NCBI GenBank assembly: GCA_963781155.1
Contig: CAWAEC010000005.1
Span: 186,001 to 250,000, forward strand
DNA: 64,000 nt
Direction: 5' to 3'
Source of the DNA: PALSA-693 sp963781155
GTDB taxonomy: Bacteria > Actinomycetota > Acidimicrobiia > Acidimicrobiales > Palsa-688
Each line of letters begins with the position of its first letter. Positions within the stretch are counted from its first letter, which is position 1. This document shows, piece by piece, positions 56,994 to 64,000 of this stretch. The notes under the pieces were generated by a model, which did not search any database, was not told the origin of the DNA, and saw only the letters and a list, made by a program, of their open reading frames with translations. A program made the position numbers and the translations under genes.

Positions 56994-58025
56994 GTGCTGC
57001 CGCAGTTGCCCGAGCCAGTCCGGCGCCCCAGCGTCGTTCGGGCCGCGGTCTCGCCTTCGGCTGCCGTGGTCACCGCCGCTGGGGTCGGGATCGGGCTGGC
57101 GGAGCATTCGGTCGTGCTCGCGGTCGTGCTGGGCGCCGGCGCCTGGCTGGGCCGAATGGCGGTGGCGGTCGTCCATGCGGGCCGCCAGCGTCGGAAGGGC
57201 CGACCGGCGCCGGCGGCCATCGATCCGTGGGCGGTGCCCGAGCCCTGGCGCCAGTACGTCCGCCAGGCGCTCACATCTCGCCAGCGCTTCGACCAGGCGG
57301 TGAACCGCTGGCCGGCCGGTCCGCTGCGAGATCGTCTGTTGCTGCTGCAGCCCCAGTTGTGGCAGGCCACCGACGAGGTGTGGGCCGTCGCTCAACGAGG
57401 CGCGGCCTTGAGCGGCACGATCGGCGGCTCCACCAGCGCGGGCGGAGCGGCCCGGCCATCCGTGGCCGCGCTCTCTCGGGAGCTGCAACAGATCCAGGCG
57501 GAGCGACAGCGGGCGGGCACCTCGGAGCGGGCTGCGAACCTGGCCCGCTCCGAAGAGGCCGTCGCCACCCAGTTGCGGGCAGCTCGACGCGCCGAAACCG
57601 CCCAGAACGAAGTGCAGGACCGGCTTCGAGTACTGACCGCCCGCCTCGACGAGGCAGTGACCGAGCTGCTGCAACTGGGGCTGGAGCCCGTCGGCGGAAC
57701 GGTCGAGGGATCGGGACCCGCGTCGGCAGAGGCGGTGGCGGGGTCGGTGGATGCGCTACTCGAGGAGATCGGCGCCCTCCACGAGGGGCTTCGCGAGGTT
57801 GGGGAAGTCTCCTCGCCGGGAAGCTTGGATGTCGCCGGTCCGGCCACAGCAGCAGGCGCGCTGCCGCCGTCGCCATCCGGGCCCAGTCCAGGGTCCGTTG
57901 CCGGCGCCCACGGCGATCCCGCAGGACCGGCGGACGCCGTGCCGGGTGATGCGGCCGCTGCTTCGTCGGCTTCAGGGCAAGCCATTCGGCCAGCCGCCCC
58001 GCCGTCGCCGCCGCCCGCGCCGTAG
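56994..58025 (+). CDS. Membrane protein with coiled coil, upstream of PspA-like gene
   Basis: 343 residues from GTG 56994. Two short hydrophobic segments near the N-terminus (AAVVTAAGVGIGLAE; VVLAVVLGAGAWLGRMAVAV), then a long charged helical region (about residues 90-230: RELQQIQAERQRAGTSERAA, LRVLTARLDEAVTELLQLGL) and a Pro/Ala tail. It ends 10 bases before the PspA-like gene, so they are probably co-transcribed. A membrane anchor or partner for the PspA-like protein is plausible. Family not recognised. Confidence 0.72.
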   Translation: MLPQLPEPVRRPSVVRAAVSPSAAVVTAAGVGIGLAEHSVVLAVVLGAGAWLGRMAVAVVHAGRQRRKGRPAPAAIDPWAVPEPWRQYVRQALTSRQRFDQAVNRWPAGPLRDRLLLLQPQLWQATDEVWAVAQRGAALSGTIGGSTSAGGAARPSVAALSRELQQIQAERQRAGTSERAANLARSEEAVATQLRAARRAETAQNEVQDRLRVLTARLDEAVTELLQLGLEPVGGTVEGSGPASAEAVAGSVDALLEEIGALHEGLREVGEVSSPGSLDVAGPATAAGALPPSPSGPSPGSVAGAHGDPAGPADAVPGDAAAASSASGQAIRPAAPPSPPPAP

Positions 58026-58035
58026 CATGGCGTCT

Positions 58036-58914
58036 ATGGGAATGATCGATGTGCTGAGAAAGCGCTGGCGGTATTTCACCGCCAAGACCGATAGTCGCTT
58101 CGAGGCCAACGCCGACCCGAAAGTCCAGCTGGAGCAGGCGATCGCCGACGCCCAGGAGCAGCACCGCCGCCTGGTCGAGCAGGCCGCCAACGTGGTCGCC
58201 AACCAGAAGCAGCATGAGCTGCAGCTCAATCGGGCCATCGAGGAGTTGGGCAAGGTCAACGGTTCCACCCGCCAGGCGCTGATGATGGCCGAGGAGGCGT
58301 CCCGGCGGGGTGATGCCGACAAAGCCCGGGAGTACACCCAGACGGCCGAAGCCTTCGCCAATCGGCTCATTGCGACCGAGAACCAGGTCAACGACCTCAA
58401 GACCTTGAGTCTGCAGTCCGCCCAGGCTGCAGACCAGGCGCGGGCGGCGGTGCAACAGAACTCGATGGCCCTGCAGCAGAAGCTGGCCGAGCGCCAGAAG
58501 CTGATGTCGCAGCTCGATCAGGCCAAGATGCAAGAGCAGCTCAATCGGGCTATGACGAGCCTCAACCAGACTGTGGACAGCGGGGCGCCGTCGCTGGATC
58601 AGGTCCGGGCCAAGATCGAAGCCCGTTACGCCAAGGCGCTTGGCTCCTCCGAGCTGAGCGGGCAGACGGTTGAGGCCCGCATGCTGGAAGTGCAGCAAGC
58701 TGCCATCGGCTCGGAGGCGCGGTCCCGGCTCGACACAATGCGGGCCGAGTTAGGACTTCCTGGCGTCGGCGAGAGCGCCCTCGGAGCCGGGTCGGCAGGC
58801 GAACTCGGCACAGGCGCGCCGGCTGGAGCTGGGGCCGCGACCGCGGACCAAGCCGCCGCCGACCAGACCCAGGCGACGGCTACGGGCGCCGACCCGGCTG
58901 ACGGCGGACGCTGA
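58036..58914 (+). CDS. pspA: PspA/IM30-family membrane-stress protein
   Basis: 292 residues, almost all helical. Starts MGMIDVLRKRWRYFTAKTDS, with the family's NADPKVQLEQAIADAQEQHR and a long coiled coil to about residue 215, then a Gly/Ala/Glu tail of about 60 residues that E. coli PspA lacks. The family supports damaged membranes and forms ESCRT-III-like assemblies. ATG 58027 and 58042 are also possible starts. It converges with gnd across a GC-rich gap. Confidence 0.88.
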   Translation: MGMIDVLRKRWRYFTAKTDSRFEANADPKVQLEQAIADAQEQHRRLVEQAANVVANQKQHELQLNRAIEELGKVNGSTRQALMMAEEASRRGDADKAREYTQTAEAFANRLIATENQVNDLKTLSLQSAQAADQARAAVQQNSMALQQKLAERQKLMSQLDQAKMQEQLNRAMTSLNQTVDSGAPSLDQVRAKIEARYAKALGSSELSGQTVEARMLEVQQAAIGSEARSRLDTMRAELGLPGVGESALGAGSAGELGTGAPAGAGAATADQAAADQTQATATGADPADGGR

Positions 58915-59001
58915 GCGCACACGATCTGGGGGCCGCCCGGCCGGAATCTGGCCGGCTCGGGTCTTCAGCCCGCTGGTGCTCTGCCCGGGGCCGTCGTGCC
59001 G

Positions 59002-60024
59002 CTAGCCAGTCGCCGGTTTCTCCGTGTGGCCTCCGAACTCCTTGCGCAGCGCCGACAGGATACGGTCCGCAAAATCGGCTTCACCTCGGGACGCAAACCG
59101 CTCGTACAGGGCCGCCGTCAGCACGTAGACGGGCACCGCTTCATCGATGGCCGCCACGGTCGTCCACCGCCCTTCACCGGAGTCGGACACCCGACCCTGG
59201 AATCCCGCCAACTTGGGGTCCTGAAACAGCGCGTCAGCGGTGAGGTCGAGCAACCAGGATGCGATCACGCTGCCGCGGCGCCACACCTCCGCCACCTCGG
59301 TGGTGTCAAAGGTGTACTGGTAGAACTCCGGGTTCGACAGTGGCGTCGTTTCCGCGTCTTCCTCGGCCGGGGTCGTCAATCCGATGTCGGCCTTGTGCAG
59401 CACGGCGAGGCCTTCGGCATAGGACGCCATGACGCCGTACTCGATCCCGTTATGCACCATTTTCACGAAGTGCCCGGCCCCATGCGCTCCGCAGTGGAGA
59501 TACCCCTGCTCGGACGTGGACGGCGGGCCGCTTCGCCCCTCGGTGCGAGGAGCGGCCGCCACGCCGGGAGCAAGCGACCTGAAGATCGGATCGAGATGCT
59601 CGACGATGGCCGCTTCCCCTCCGATCATGAGGCAGAAGCCTCGCTCCAACCCGAACACTCCCCCGCTCGTGCCCACGTCCACGAAATGAATCCCTTTGCC
59701 GCCAAGCGCCGCCGCCCGGTGGATGTCCTCGCGGTAATAGGAATTGCCGCCGTCGATGATGATGTCGCCCTCGCCCATGGCGGCGGCGAGTTGTTCGACA
59801 GTGGCGCCGGTATAGGCGGCCGGGACCATGACCCAGGCGGCCCGCGGCGTTTGCAGCTTCGAGACGAAGTCGTCGACGCTCGTGGATCCGATAGCGCCTT
59901 CTCCCTGCAGCTGTCGGACGGAGTCGGCGTTGATGTCATACACGACGCAGGAATGCCCGTCACGCATCAACCGGCGAACCAGATTGGATCCCATGCGACC
60001 AAGTCCCACCATGCCGACCTGCAT
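59002..60024 (-). CDS. gnd: 6-phosphogluconate dehydrogenase, decarboxylating (short type)
   Basis: 340 residues. Oxidative decarboxylation of 6-phosphogluconate to ribulose 5-phosphate. NAD(P)-binding start MQVGMVGLGRMGSNLVRRLM, IIIDGGNSYYREDI, FVDVGTSGGVFGLERGFCLM, and the catalytic GHFVKMVHNGIEYGVMA. The length fits the shorter NAD-preferring class. ATG 60024 follows GGAGG at normal spacing. No frameshift. Confidence 0.93.
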   Translation of the reverse strand: MQVGMVGLGRMGSNLVRRLMRDGHSCVVYDINADSVRQLQGEGAIGSTSVDDFVSKLQTPRAAWVMVPAAYTGATVEQLAAAMGEGDIIIDGGNSYYREDIHRAAALGGKGIHFVDVGTSGGVFGLERGFCLMIGGEAAIVEHLDPIFRSLAPGVAAAPRTEGRSGPPSTSEQGYLHCGAHGAGHFVKMVHNGIEYGVMASYAEGLAVLHKADIGLTTPAEEDAETTPLSNPEFYQYTFDTTEVAEVWRRGSVIASWLLDLTADALFQDPKLAGFQGRVSDSGEGRWTTVAAIDEAVPVYVLTAALYERFASRGEADFADRILSALRKEFGGHTEKPATG

Positions 60025-60216
60025 ATGCGCCTCCATCCGTACAGTGGCCACTGCGGAAGGTGCCATCCTGTCACGGCCCGGCAAGGGTTGCCGCCGCCGG
60101 CCTGAGGGCCCGGCCCGGCGTCCTTCGGCCAGGGCCCGGCTGGCGATGCCGAGCGCGACGATGCTGTCTCGCCACCCGGCCGGCGGCCGGGACAGACGGG
60201 TAGCTACCTTTGGAGG

Positions 60217-60500
60217 ATGATCGGCGACCCGTGGACCTACCCCGTCGCCTTCGCTGCCGCGCTGATTAATCGCCACCGTCACCAGGCCGGCCGGGGTGAG
60301 CGGGGCCGTCCTGCTGCTCCCGTTCCAGGTAAGCGTTCTCGGCACACCGTCTCCCGCTGTTACGCCACAAACCTCTGTACAACGTCGTGGCCACGCCCGG
60401 CGCGCTCTACCGCTACTGGCGTCAAGGCCAAACCGGCGTCGCACTCACCCGTCATGCCGCCATCGGTGTGCGATACGCCTATCTCGCCGAGCGGGGCTGA
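60217..60500 (+). pseudogene. Truncated, frameshifted TauE/SafE-type sulfite exporter remnant
   Basis: Reading across frames gives an N-terminus MIGDPWTYPVAFAAALI, then ATVTRPAGVSGAVLLLPFQV, SVLGTPSPAVTP, and NLLYNVVATPGALYRYWRQG, the well-conserved first third of TauE/SafE transporters. An extra A is implied near 60268 and two missing bases near 60365-60376. After VALTRHA similarity ends and a stop follows at 60498. Full-length relatives have about 250 residues or more, so this is a decayed fragment even if the frame breaks were errors. Confidence 0.72.
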
Positions 60501-60701
60501 CGAACGGCGAGCGCCGGAGCCACGTTAAATGTCACAACCCCGACCACACCGATCCGCGACGGTCACGGACCGCCGGGAGCACGGCGGGCGGGTTCACCTC
60601 AAGCGGCACACCTGCCGGCATTTGCCATTCAGTAAAGATGGAATCGCAGGCCTTGAGCGAAGGAATGCGCCGTCCGCGGCCCCGATCGGAACGAGATCCT
60701 G

Positions 60702-60998
60702 TCACCCACCGGCGATGGCGCCGACGATGAAGAACGGCTCGGTCCCGGCTACGACCGCCTGGGGCAGGGGGTGGTCTGGGGATTCGTGTGACAGGTCGGT
60801 CTCGCAGCAGAAGAACCGTATGAACGGGCGGCGCTTCCGGGTTGTCGGGTCCCGGATGGTCCCTTGCAGCGCCGGGTAGCAGGCCTCGAGTGCGTCGATG
60901 ACCGATCGTTGGGTGGGTGGGCCGACGATATCCACTTCCACCTCGCGCTCGGTGTGCGCGAGCGTCTGAAGGTGAGCGGGAAGCACGACACGGATCAC
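60702..60998 (-). CDS. MoaD/ThiS-like ubiquitin-fold protein with Gly-Gly end
   Basis: 98 residues from GTG 60998, overlapping the preceding gene's stop (GTGA). Beta-grasp pattern with VIRVVLPAHLQTLAHTEREV, SVIDALEACYPALQGTIRD, and C-terminus VGAIAGG. A terminal Gly-Gly is the hallmark of sulfur carriers (MoaD, ThiS) and ubiquitin-like modifiers, which are activated at that Gly. No E1-like or MoaE gene is in the window. Coupling to a BNR-repeat protein gene is seen, but the meaning is unknown. Confidence 0.82.
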   Translation of the reverse strand: MIRVVLPAHLQTLAHTEREVEVDIVGPPTQRSVIDALEACYPALQGTIRDPTTRKRRPFIRFFCCETDLSHESPDHPLPQAVVAGTEPFFIVGAIAGG

Positions 60999-62110
60999 GG
61001 GAGCGTCTGAACCTCGACCGACAGCACCGCAGGCAGATCTCGCACGAGCGGGGCCCAGGTATCGCCGGCGTCGGCCGATGCGTAGACCTGCCCGCCGGTG
61101 GTCCCGAAGTACACGCCGCACGCATCGAGCGAGTCCACGGCCATGGCGTCACGCAGGACGTTGACGTAGCAGTTTGTCTGCGGAAGTCCGTTGGTGAGCG
61201 GTTCCCACTCGTGACCGCCGATCCGGCTGCGATACACCCGTAACTTGCCGTCGAGGGGAAAGTGCTCTGCGTCGCTTTTGATCGGCACGACATAGACGGT
61301 GTCGGGCTCGTGGGCGTGGACGTCGATGGTAAAGCCGAAGTCGGTGGGCAGGTCACCGCTGATCTCCTGCCAGGAGTCCCCGGCGTCGTCGCTGCGCATC
61401 ACGTCCCAGTGTTTCTGCATGTACAGCACGTCGGGGCGCGACGGGTGCATGGCCAGGCGATGCACGCAGTGGCCCACTTCGGCGTCGGCGTCGGGGATGC
61501 CCTCAGAGCGCAGGCCACGGTTCGCGGCCCGCCAGGTCTCGCCGCCGTCGTCGCTGCGGAACACCCCCGCCGCCGATATGGCCACGAAAATACGCTGCGC
61601 GTTGGTGGGGTCGACGATCACCGTGTGCAAGCACATGCCGCCCGCCCCCGGCTGCCATGACGGCCCCGAACCGTGACATCGCAGACCGGAAAGCTCCTGC
61701 CAGCTGGCGCCGGCGTCGGTCGATCGGAACAAGGCGGCGTCCTCGACGCCGGCGAGGACGGTGTCGGGATCGGTGAGGGACGGTTCGAGATGCCACACCC
61801 GGGCGAACTCCCACGGATGCGGCGTCCCGTCGTACCACTGGTGTGTGCCCGCCACGCCGTCGTACGGAAATTGGTTCCCTACCGTCTCCCACGTAGCGCC
61901 GCCGTCGTCGGAACGCTGGATCAACTGCCCGAACCAGCCTGTGGACTGCGACGCGTACAGCCGGTCGGGATCGGCCGGGGAACCCTTGACGTGGTAGATC
62001 TCCCAACCCGCAAAGAGTGGACCCTTCACGTCCCAGGCCTGGCGTGCGGCGTCGGAGGTCAACACGAACGCGCCCTTCCGGGTGCCTACCAGTACACGCA
62101 CACTGCTCAT
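60995..62110 (-). CDS. BNR/sialidase-like beta-propeller protein
   Basis: 371 residues. Repeated Asp-box-like motifs (SDDGGATWE, STDAGASWQ, SDDGGETWR, SDDAGDSWQ, SADAGDTWA) mark the blades of a beta-propeller of the Vps10/sialidase type. No signal peptide, so cytoplasmic. Catalytic sialidase residues cannot be recognised. ATG 62110 follows GGAGAGGAG. It is translationally coupled to the MoaD-like gene after it. Confidence 0.88.
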   Translation of the reverse strand: MSSVRVLVGTRKGAFVLTSDAARQAWDVKGPLFAGWEIYHVKGSPADPDRLYASQSTGWFGQLIQRSDDGGATWETVGNQFPYDGVAGTHQWYDGTPHPWEFARVWHLEPSLTDPDTVLAGVEDAALFRSTDAGASWQELSGLRCHGSGPSWQPGAGGMCLHTVIVDPTNAQRIFVAISAAGVFRSDDGGETWRAANRGLRSEGIPDADAEVGHCVHRLAMHPSRPDVLYMQKHWDVMRSDDAGDSWQEISGDLPTDFGFTIDVHAHEPDTVYVVPIKSDAEHFPLDGKLRVYRSRIGGHEWEPLTNGLPQTNCYVNVLRDAMAVDSLDACGVYFGTTGGQVYASADAGDTWAPLVRDLPAVLSVEVQTLP

Positions 62111-62314
62111 CCCGTCTCCTCTCCACACGCAGAAGCTCTTCCTGCGTAGACCACTTGGCCCCCAGAAATTCATCGCTGCGGGCTCACCGAGCGGTGTCGG
62201 TCCAATCAGCCTGATTTCATGGACGACGAAAAGTGCTCAGCACACGGAGACGGCTCCCAAGACCTTCCGTGGTCTGGGGGGTCGGAGGACAGGCTTGCTC
62301 GGAGGTTGACGTTG

Positions 62315-62665
62315 CTAGGGGCTGATGGCGTCGCGTAGCCCGGCGAGGCGGTCGTGATCTAGCGAGTACCAGACCCATTTGCCGCGTCGGTCTCCGTGCA
62401 CGAGGCCGGCCTCGGTCAGGATTTTGAGGTGGTGGGAAATGGTGCCCTGGGTTTTGCCGATGGGTTCGATGAAGTTGCACACGCAGATCTCGCCCTCGAC
62501 GGTGGCGGCCAGCATGGAGAGGATCTGTAAGCGGACCGGGTCGCCGAGGGCCGCAAACGCCTGTGCGAGTTGTTGGGCGTCGGCAGGGTCGAGTGGGGCG
62601 GCCAAAAGTGAAGGGCAGCACTCGCTCGCTTCGATCACCCCGACTGCCGGGCTTCGTCTCGCCAT
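62315..62665 (-). CDS. arsR: ArsR-family arsenic-responsive repressor
   Basis: 116 residues. Winged helix with LGDPVRLQILSMLAATVEGE, ICVCNF and KTQGTISHHLKILTEAGLVH (recognition helix). Cys residues in ECCPSL near the N-terminus and in ICVCNF could bind As(III). It is divergent from arsI, with a palindrome between them, so it likely represses both directions. Its N-terminal Cys pair differs from the classical E. coli ELCVCDL arrangement, though a CVC motif is kept. Confidence 0.92.
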   Translation of the reverse strand: MARRSPAVGVIEASECCPSLLAAPLDPADAQQLAQAFAALGDPVRLQILSMLAATVEGEICVCNFIEPIGKTQGTISHHLKILTEAGLVHGDRRGKWVWYSLDHDRLAGLRDAISP

Positions 62666-62680
62666 CCTGACACTCTCCCA

Positions 62681-62709
62681 TTGACAACGATGATTGTATC
62701 GACCATCAT
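62681..62709 (+). promoter_or_regulatory. Candidate promoter of the arsI operon
   Basis: TTGACA (62681-62686), 17 bases, then CATCAT (62704-62709) as a partial -10 box, about 40 bases before the arsI start. The -10 overlaps the palindrome at 62707, a typical repressor position. Confidence 0.55.
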
Positions 62710-62732
62710 CAACGTATCGACAGGTGTTGATG
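62707..62732. promoter_or_regulatory. Candidate ArsR operator
   Basis: CATCAAC (62707-62713) and GTTGATG (62726-62732) form a perfect 7-bp inverted repeat with a 12-base centre, similar to ArsR/SmtB sites of the ATCAA...TTGAT type. It lies between arsR and arsI. Confidence 0.6.
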
Positions 62733-62748
62733 CTAGCAGGAGGTTGTG

Positions 62749-63219
62749 GTGTCCCGGGTACAGCTGGCCCTGAACGTGGCCGATCTCGACGTCGCGGTGG
62801 AGTTCTATTCCAAGTTGTTGGGTGTGGCGCCGGCCAAGCGTCAGCCGGGCTACGTCAACTTCGCGGTGCCGGACCCACCGCTGAAGCTGGTGTTGATCGA
62901 ACATCCCGAGGGCCGGGGCCGCGGAGTAATCGGGGCGTTGAATCACCTTGGGATCGAGGTGGAAACCCCGGAGCAGGTCAGGGCGTCGACGGCTCGGCTG
63001 GTGGGGGAAGGCCTCGATCCCGACGTACAGGAATCCACGACCTGCTGTTATGCCGTGCAGGACAAGGCGTGGGTGGACGATCCCGACGGCGCCCCCTGGG
63101 AGGTTTATACCGTCTTGGCCGACGCTCCGACGGAGACGGGGCTGGGATGCTCGACCGAGGCGTGCGCACCAGAACCGGTCACGGTGACCTTGGGCGGCCC
63201 CGGCCGCTCCTGCTGCTAG
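62749..63219 (+). CDS. arsI: ArsI/CadI-type VOC protein, organoarsenical lyase-like
   Basis: 156 residues. Starts VSRVQLALNVADLDVAVEFY, followed by NHLGIEVETPEQV, and has the ArsI hallmark TTCCYAVQDKAWVDDPDGAP, where the Cys pair binds trivalent arsenic. ArsI cleaves the C-As bond of methylarsenite and related compounds. The Cys-rich tail (GCSTEAC, RSCC) is extended. GTG 62749 has AGGAGG at 5-base spacing. Next gene starts 13 bases later, suggesting one operon. A cadmium-induced role (CadI) is an alternative. Confidence 0.92.
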   Translation: MSRVQLALNVADLDVAVEFYSKLLGVAPAKRQPGYVNFAVPDPPLKLVLIEHPEGRGRGVIGALNHLGIEVETPEQVRASTARLVGEGLDPDVQESTTCCYAVQDKAWVDDPDGAPWEVYTVLADAPTETGLGCSTEACAPEPVTVTLGGPGRSCC

Positions 63220-63232
63220 GCCAGAGCCGGAG

Positions 63233-64000
63233 TTGGCCGAGGCGGCGTTGTGGCGGCGGCTGCTGGCCGAGTATCTCGGCAGCGCGCTCCTGGCTGCCGT
63301 CGTCATCGGCTCCGGCATCGCCGCCCAGCGCCTGTCGCCGGCCCAGACCGGCCTGCAGCTCTTCGAGAACGCGGCGGCCACCGCAGCCGGGCTGTTCGCC
63401 CTCATCCTGATGTTCGGGGCCGTCTCGGGCGCACATTTCAACCCGGTGGTGTCCTTCGTGGACGCCGCCTTCGGTGGCCTGTCCTGGCGCCAAGCCGTCG
63501 CCTACTTGCCTGCCCAGGTGGCCGGGTGTATCAGCGGGGCCATCCTGGCTAACGCCATGTTCGGGCTGGCCGCGGTGAGCATCTCCACCAAGCACCGGGC
63601 CAGCGGACCGCATTTCCTGTCCGAAGTCGTGGCCACCGCAGGCTTGATGCTGATCATCTTCGCGCTTGGCGCGATCCGGGCGCGCCCACCTGGCCGCCGC
63701 CGCCGTGGGCGCCTACATCGGTGCCGCTTACTGGTTTACCAGTTCCACCAGTTTCGCCAACCCGGCCATCACGGTGGGCCGGATGTTCTCCAACAGCTTC
63801 GCCGGTATCGCCCCCTCGTCGGTGCCCAGCTTCGTCGCCGCCCAGATCGTCGGCGGGGTGCTGGCAGTGGGACTGATCCGCCTGTTGTATCCCGACGTCA
63901 CCCCAGCCCAAGCGGCCACCGTGGTGGTTCCGCACACCTCCTCGCCGCCCGAGCTGGGAGACCTGCCGACCAACGGCTCCGCCGGAGCGCCCGATGCCCC
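63233..64000 (+). CDS. Partial aquaporin (MIP family), probably AqpS-like; one frameshift, runs off window
   Basis: MIP channel with both NPA boxes: GAHFNPVVSFVD (NPV) and TSFANPAITVGRMF. Helices include LLAEYLGSALLAAVVIGSGI and AAATAAGLFALILMFGAVSG. Near 63669 one extra G breaks the frame; removing it gives FALARSGRAHLAAAAVGAYI, matching relatives. The C-terminus lies outside the window. In ars operons aquaglyceroporins (AqpS) pass arsenite or methylarsenicals, consistent with the arsI neighbour. The start is uncertain: TTG 63233 or TTG 63248. Confidence 0.85.
   Translation, partial: MAEAALWRRLLAEYLGSALLAAVVIGSGIAAQRLSPAQTGLQLFENAAATAAGLFALILMFGAVSGAHFNPVVSFVDAAFGGLSWRQAVAYLPAQVAGCISGAILANAMFGLAAVSISTKHRASGPHFLSEVVATAGLMLIIFALGAIRARPPGRRRRGRLHRCRLLVYQFHQFRQPGHHGGPDVLQQLRRYRPLVGAQLRRRPDRRRGAGSGTDPPVVSRRHPSPSGHRGGSAHLLAARAGRPADQRLRRSARCP

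Noticed and set aside
1..64000. tRNA, rRNA, origin, IS element or att site
   Set aside because: No cloverleaf, rRNA segment, transposase, integrase or terminal repeats could be recognised. Absence by eye is not proof for tRNA; a covariance-model scan would settle it.

Overview
This window is high-GC DNA from an actinobacterium-like chromosome, probably a deep-branching Actinomycetota such as an Acidimicrobiia relative. That is inferred from gene content (PknG-type kinase, class II DAHP synthase, SARP/BTAD regulator, Fe-S APS reductase, RsfS/NadD block) and from strong G/C third positions; no rRNA or tRNA gene is visible to place it better. Gene starts often overlap the preceding stop (GTGA or ATGA), so many genes form tight operons.

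Layout. 1-5.8 kb: a phospho-signalling operon (coiled-coil protein, PknG-like kinase, PP2C phosphatase, vWA protein, zinc-ribbon/FHA protein). It is followed by a 987-residue regulator that fuses a SARP domain, a cyclase-like domain, an NB-ARC-type ATPase and a second copy of the FHA domain. 8.8-18 kb: an ion transporter, a VOC protein and FAH-family hydrolase pair, a LysR regulator divergent from acnB, a cyclic-nucleotide-binding protein, and an APH-like kinase divergent from an ACAD10/11-like acyl-CoA dehydrogenase. 18-24 kb: rsfS, a small membrane protein, nadD, class II DAHP synthase, sulfite reductase and cysH. 24-31 kb: a secreted glucosaminidase, a Tim44-like plus SPFH pair, and a MoxR/CoxE pair.

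31-56 kb is the unusual part: a cell-surface island. It holds three secreted proteins sharing one unrecognised N-terminal module, a WxL-like protein beside a WxL-interacting (DUF916-type) membrane protein, two paralogous periplasmic-binding-like proteins with inserted repeat modules, and a phosphate-transport unit in the order pstB-pstC-pstA-pstS. Coupled to pstS by overlapping codons are a large membrane-anchored surface protein and a sortase-fold protein that has lost its catalytic residues. 56-64 kb: proA, a PspA-like pair, gnd, a broken TauE/SafE remnant, a MoaD-like/BNR-repeat pair, and an arsenic cluster (arsR, arsI, aquaporin) that runs off the window end.

At least 18 single-base frame breaks interrupt otherwise well-conserved genes from 14 kb onward. 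For each such gene fully inside the window, the span length modulo 3 agrees with the insertions and deletions inferred from reading frame and homology. Several breaks lie in homopolymers and they hit housekeeping genes, so most are probably sequencing or assembly errors. Such genes are annotated as single CDS with the break noted.
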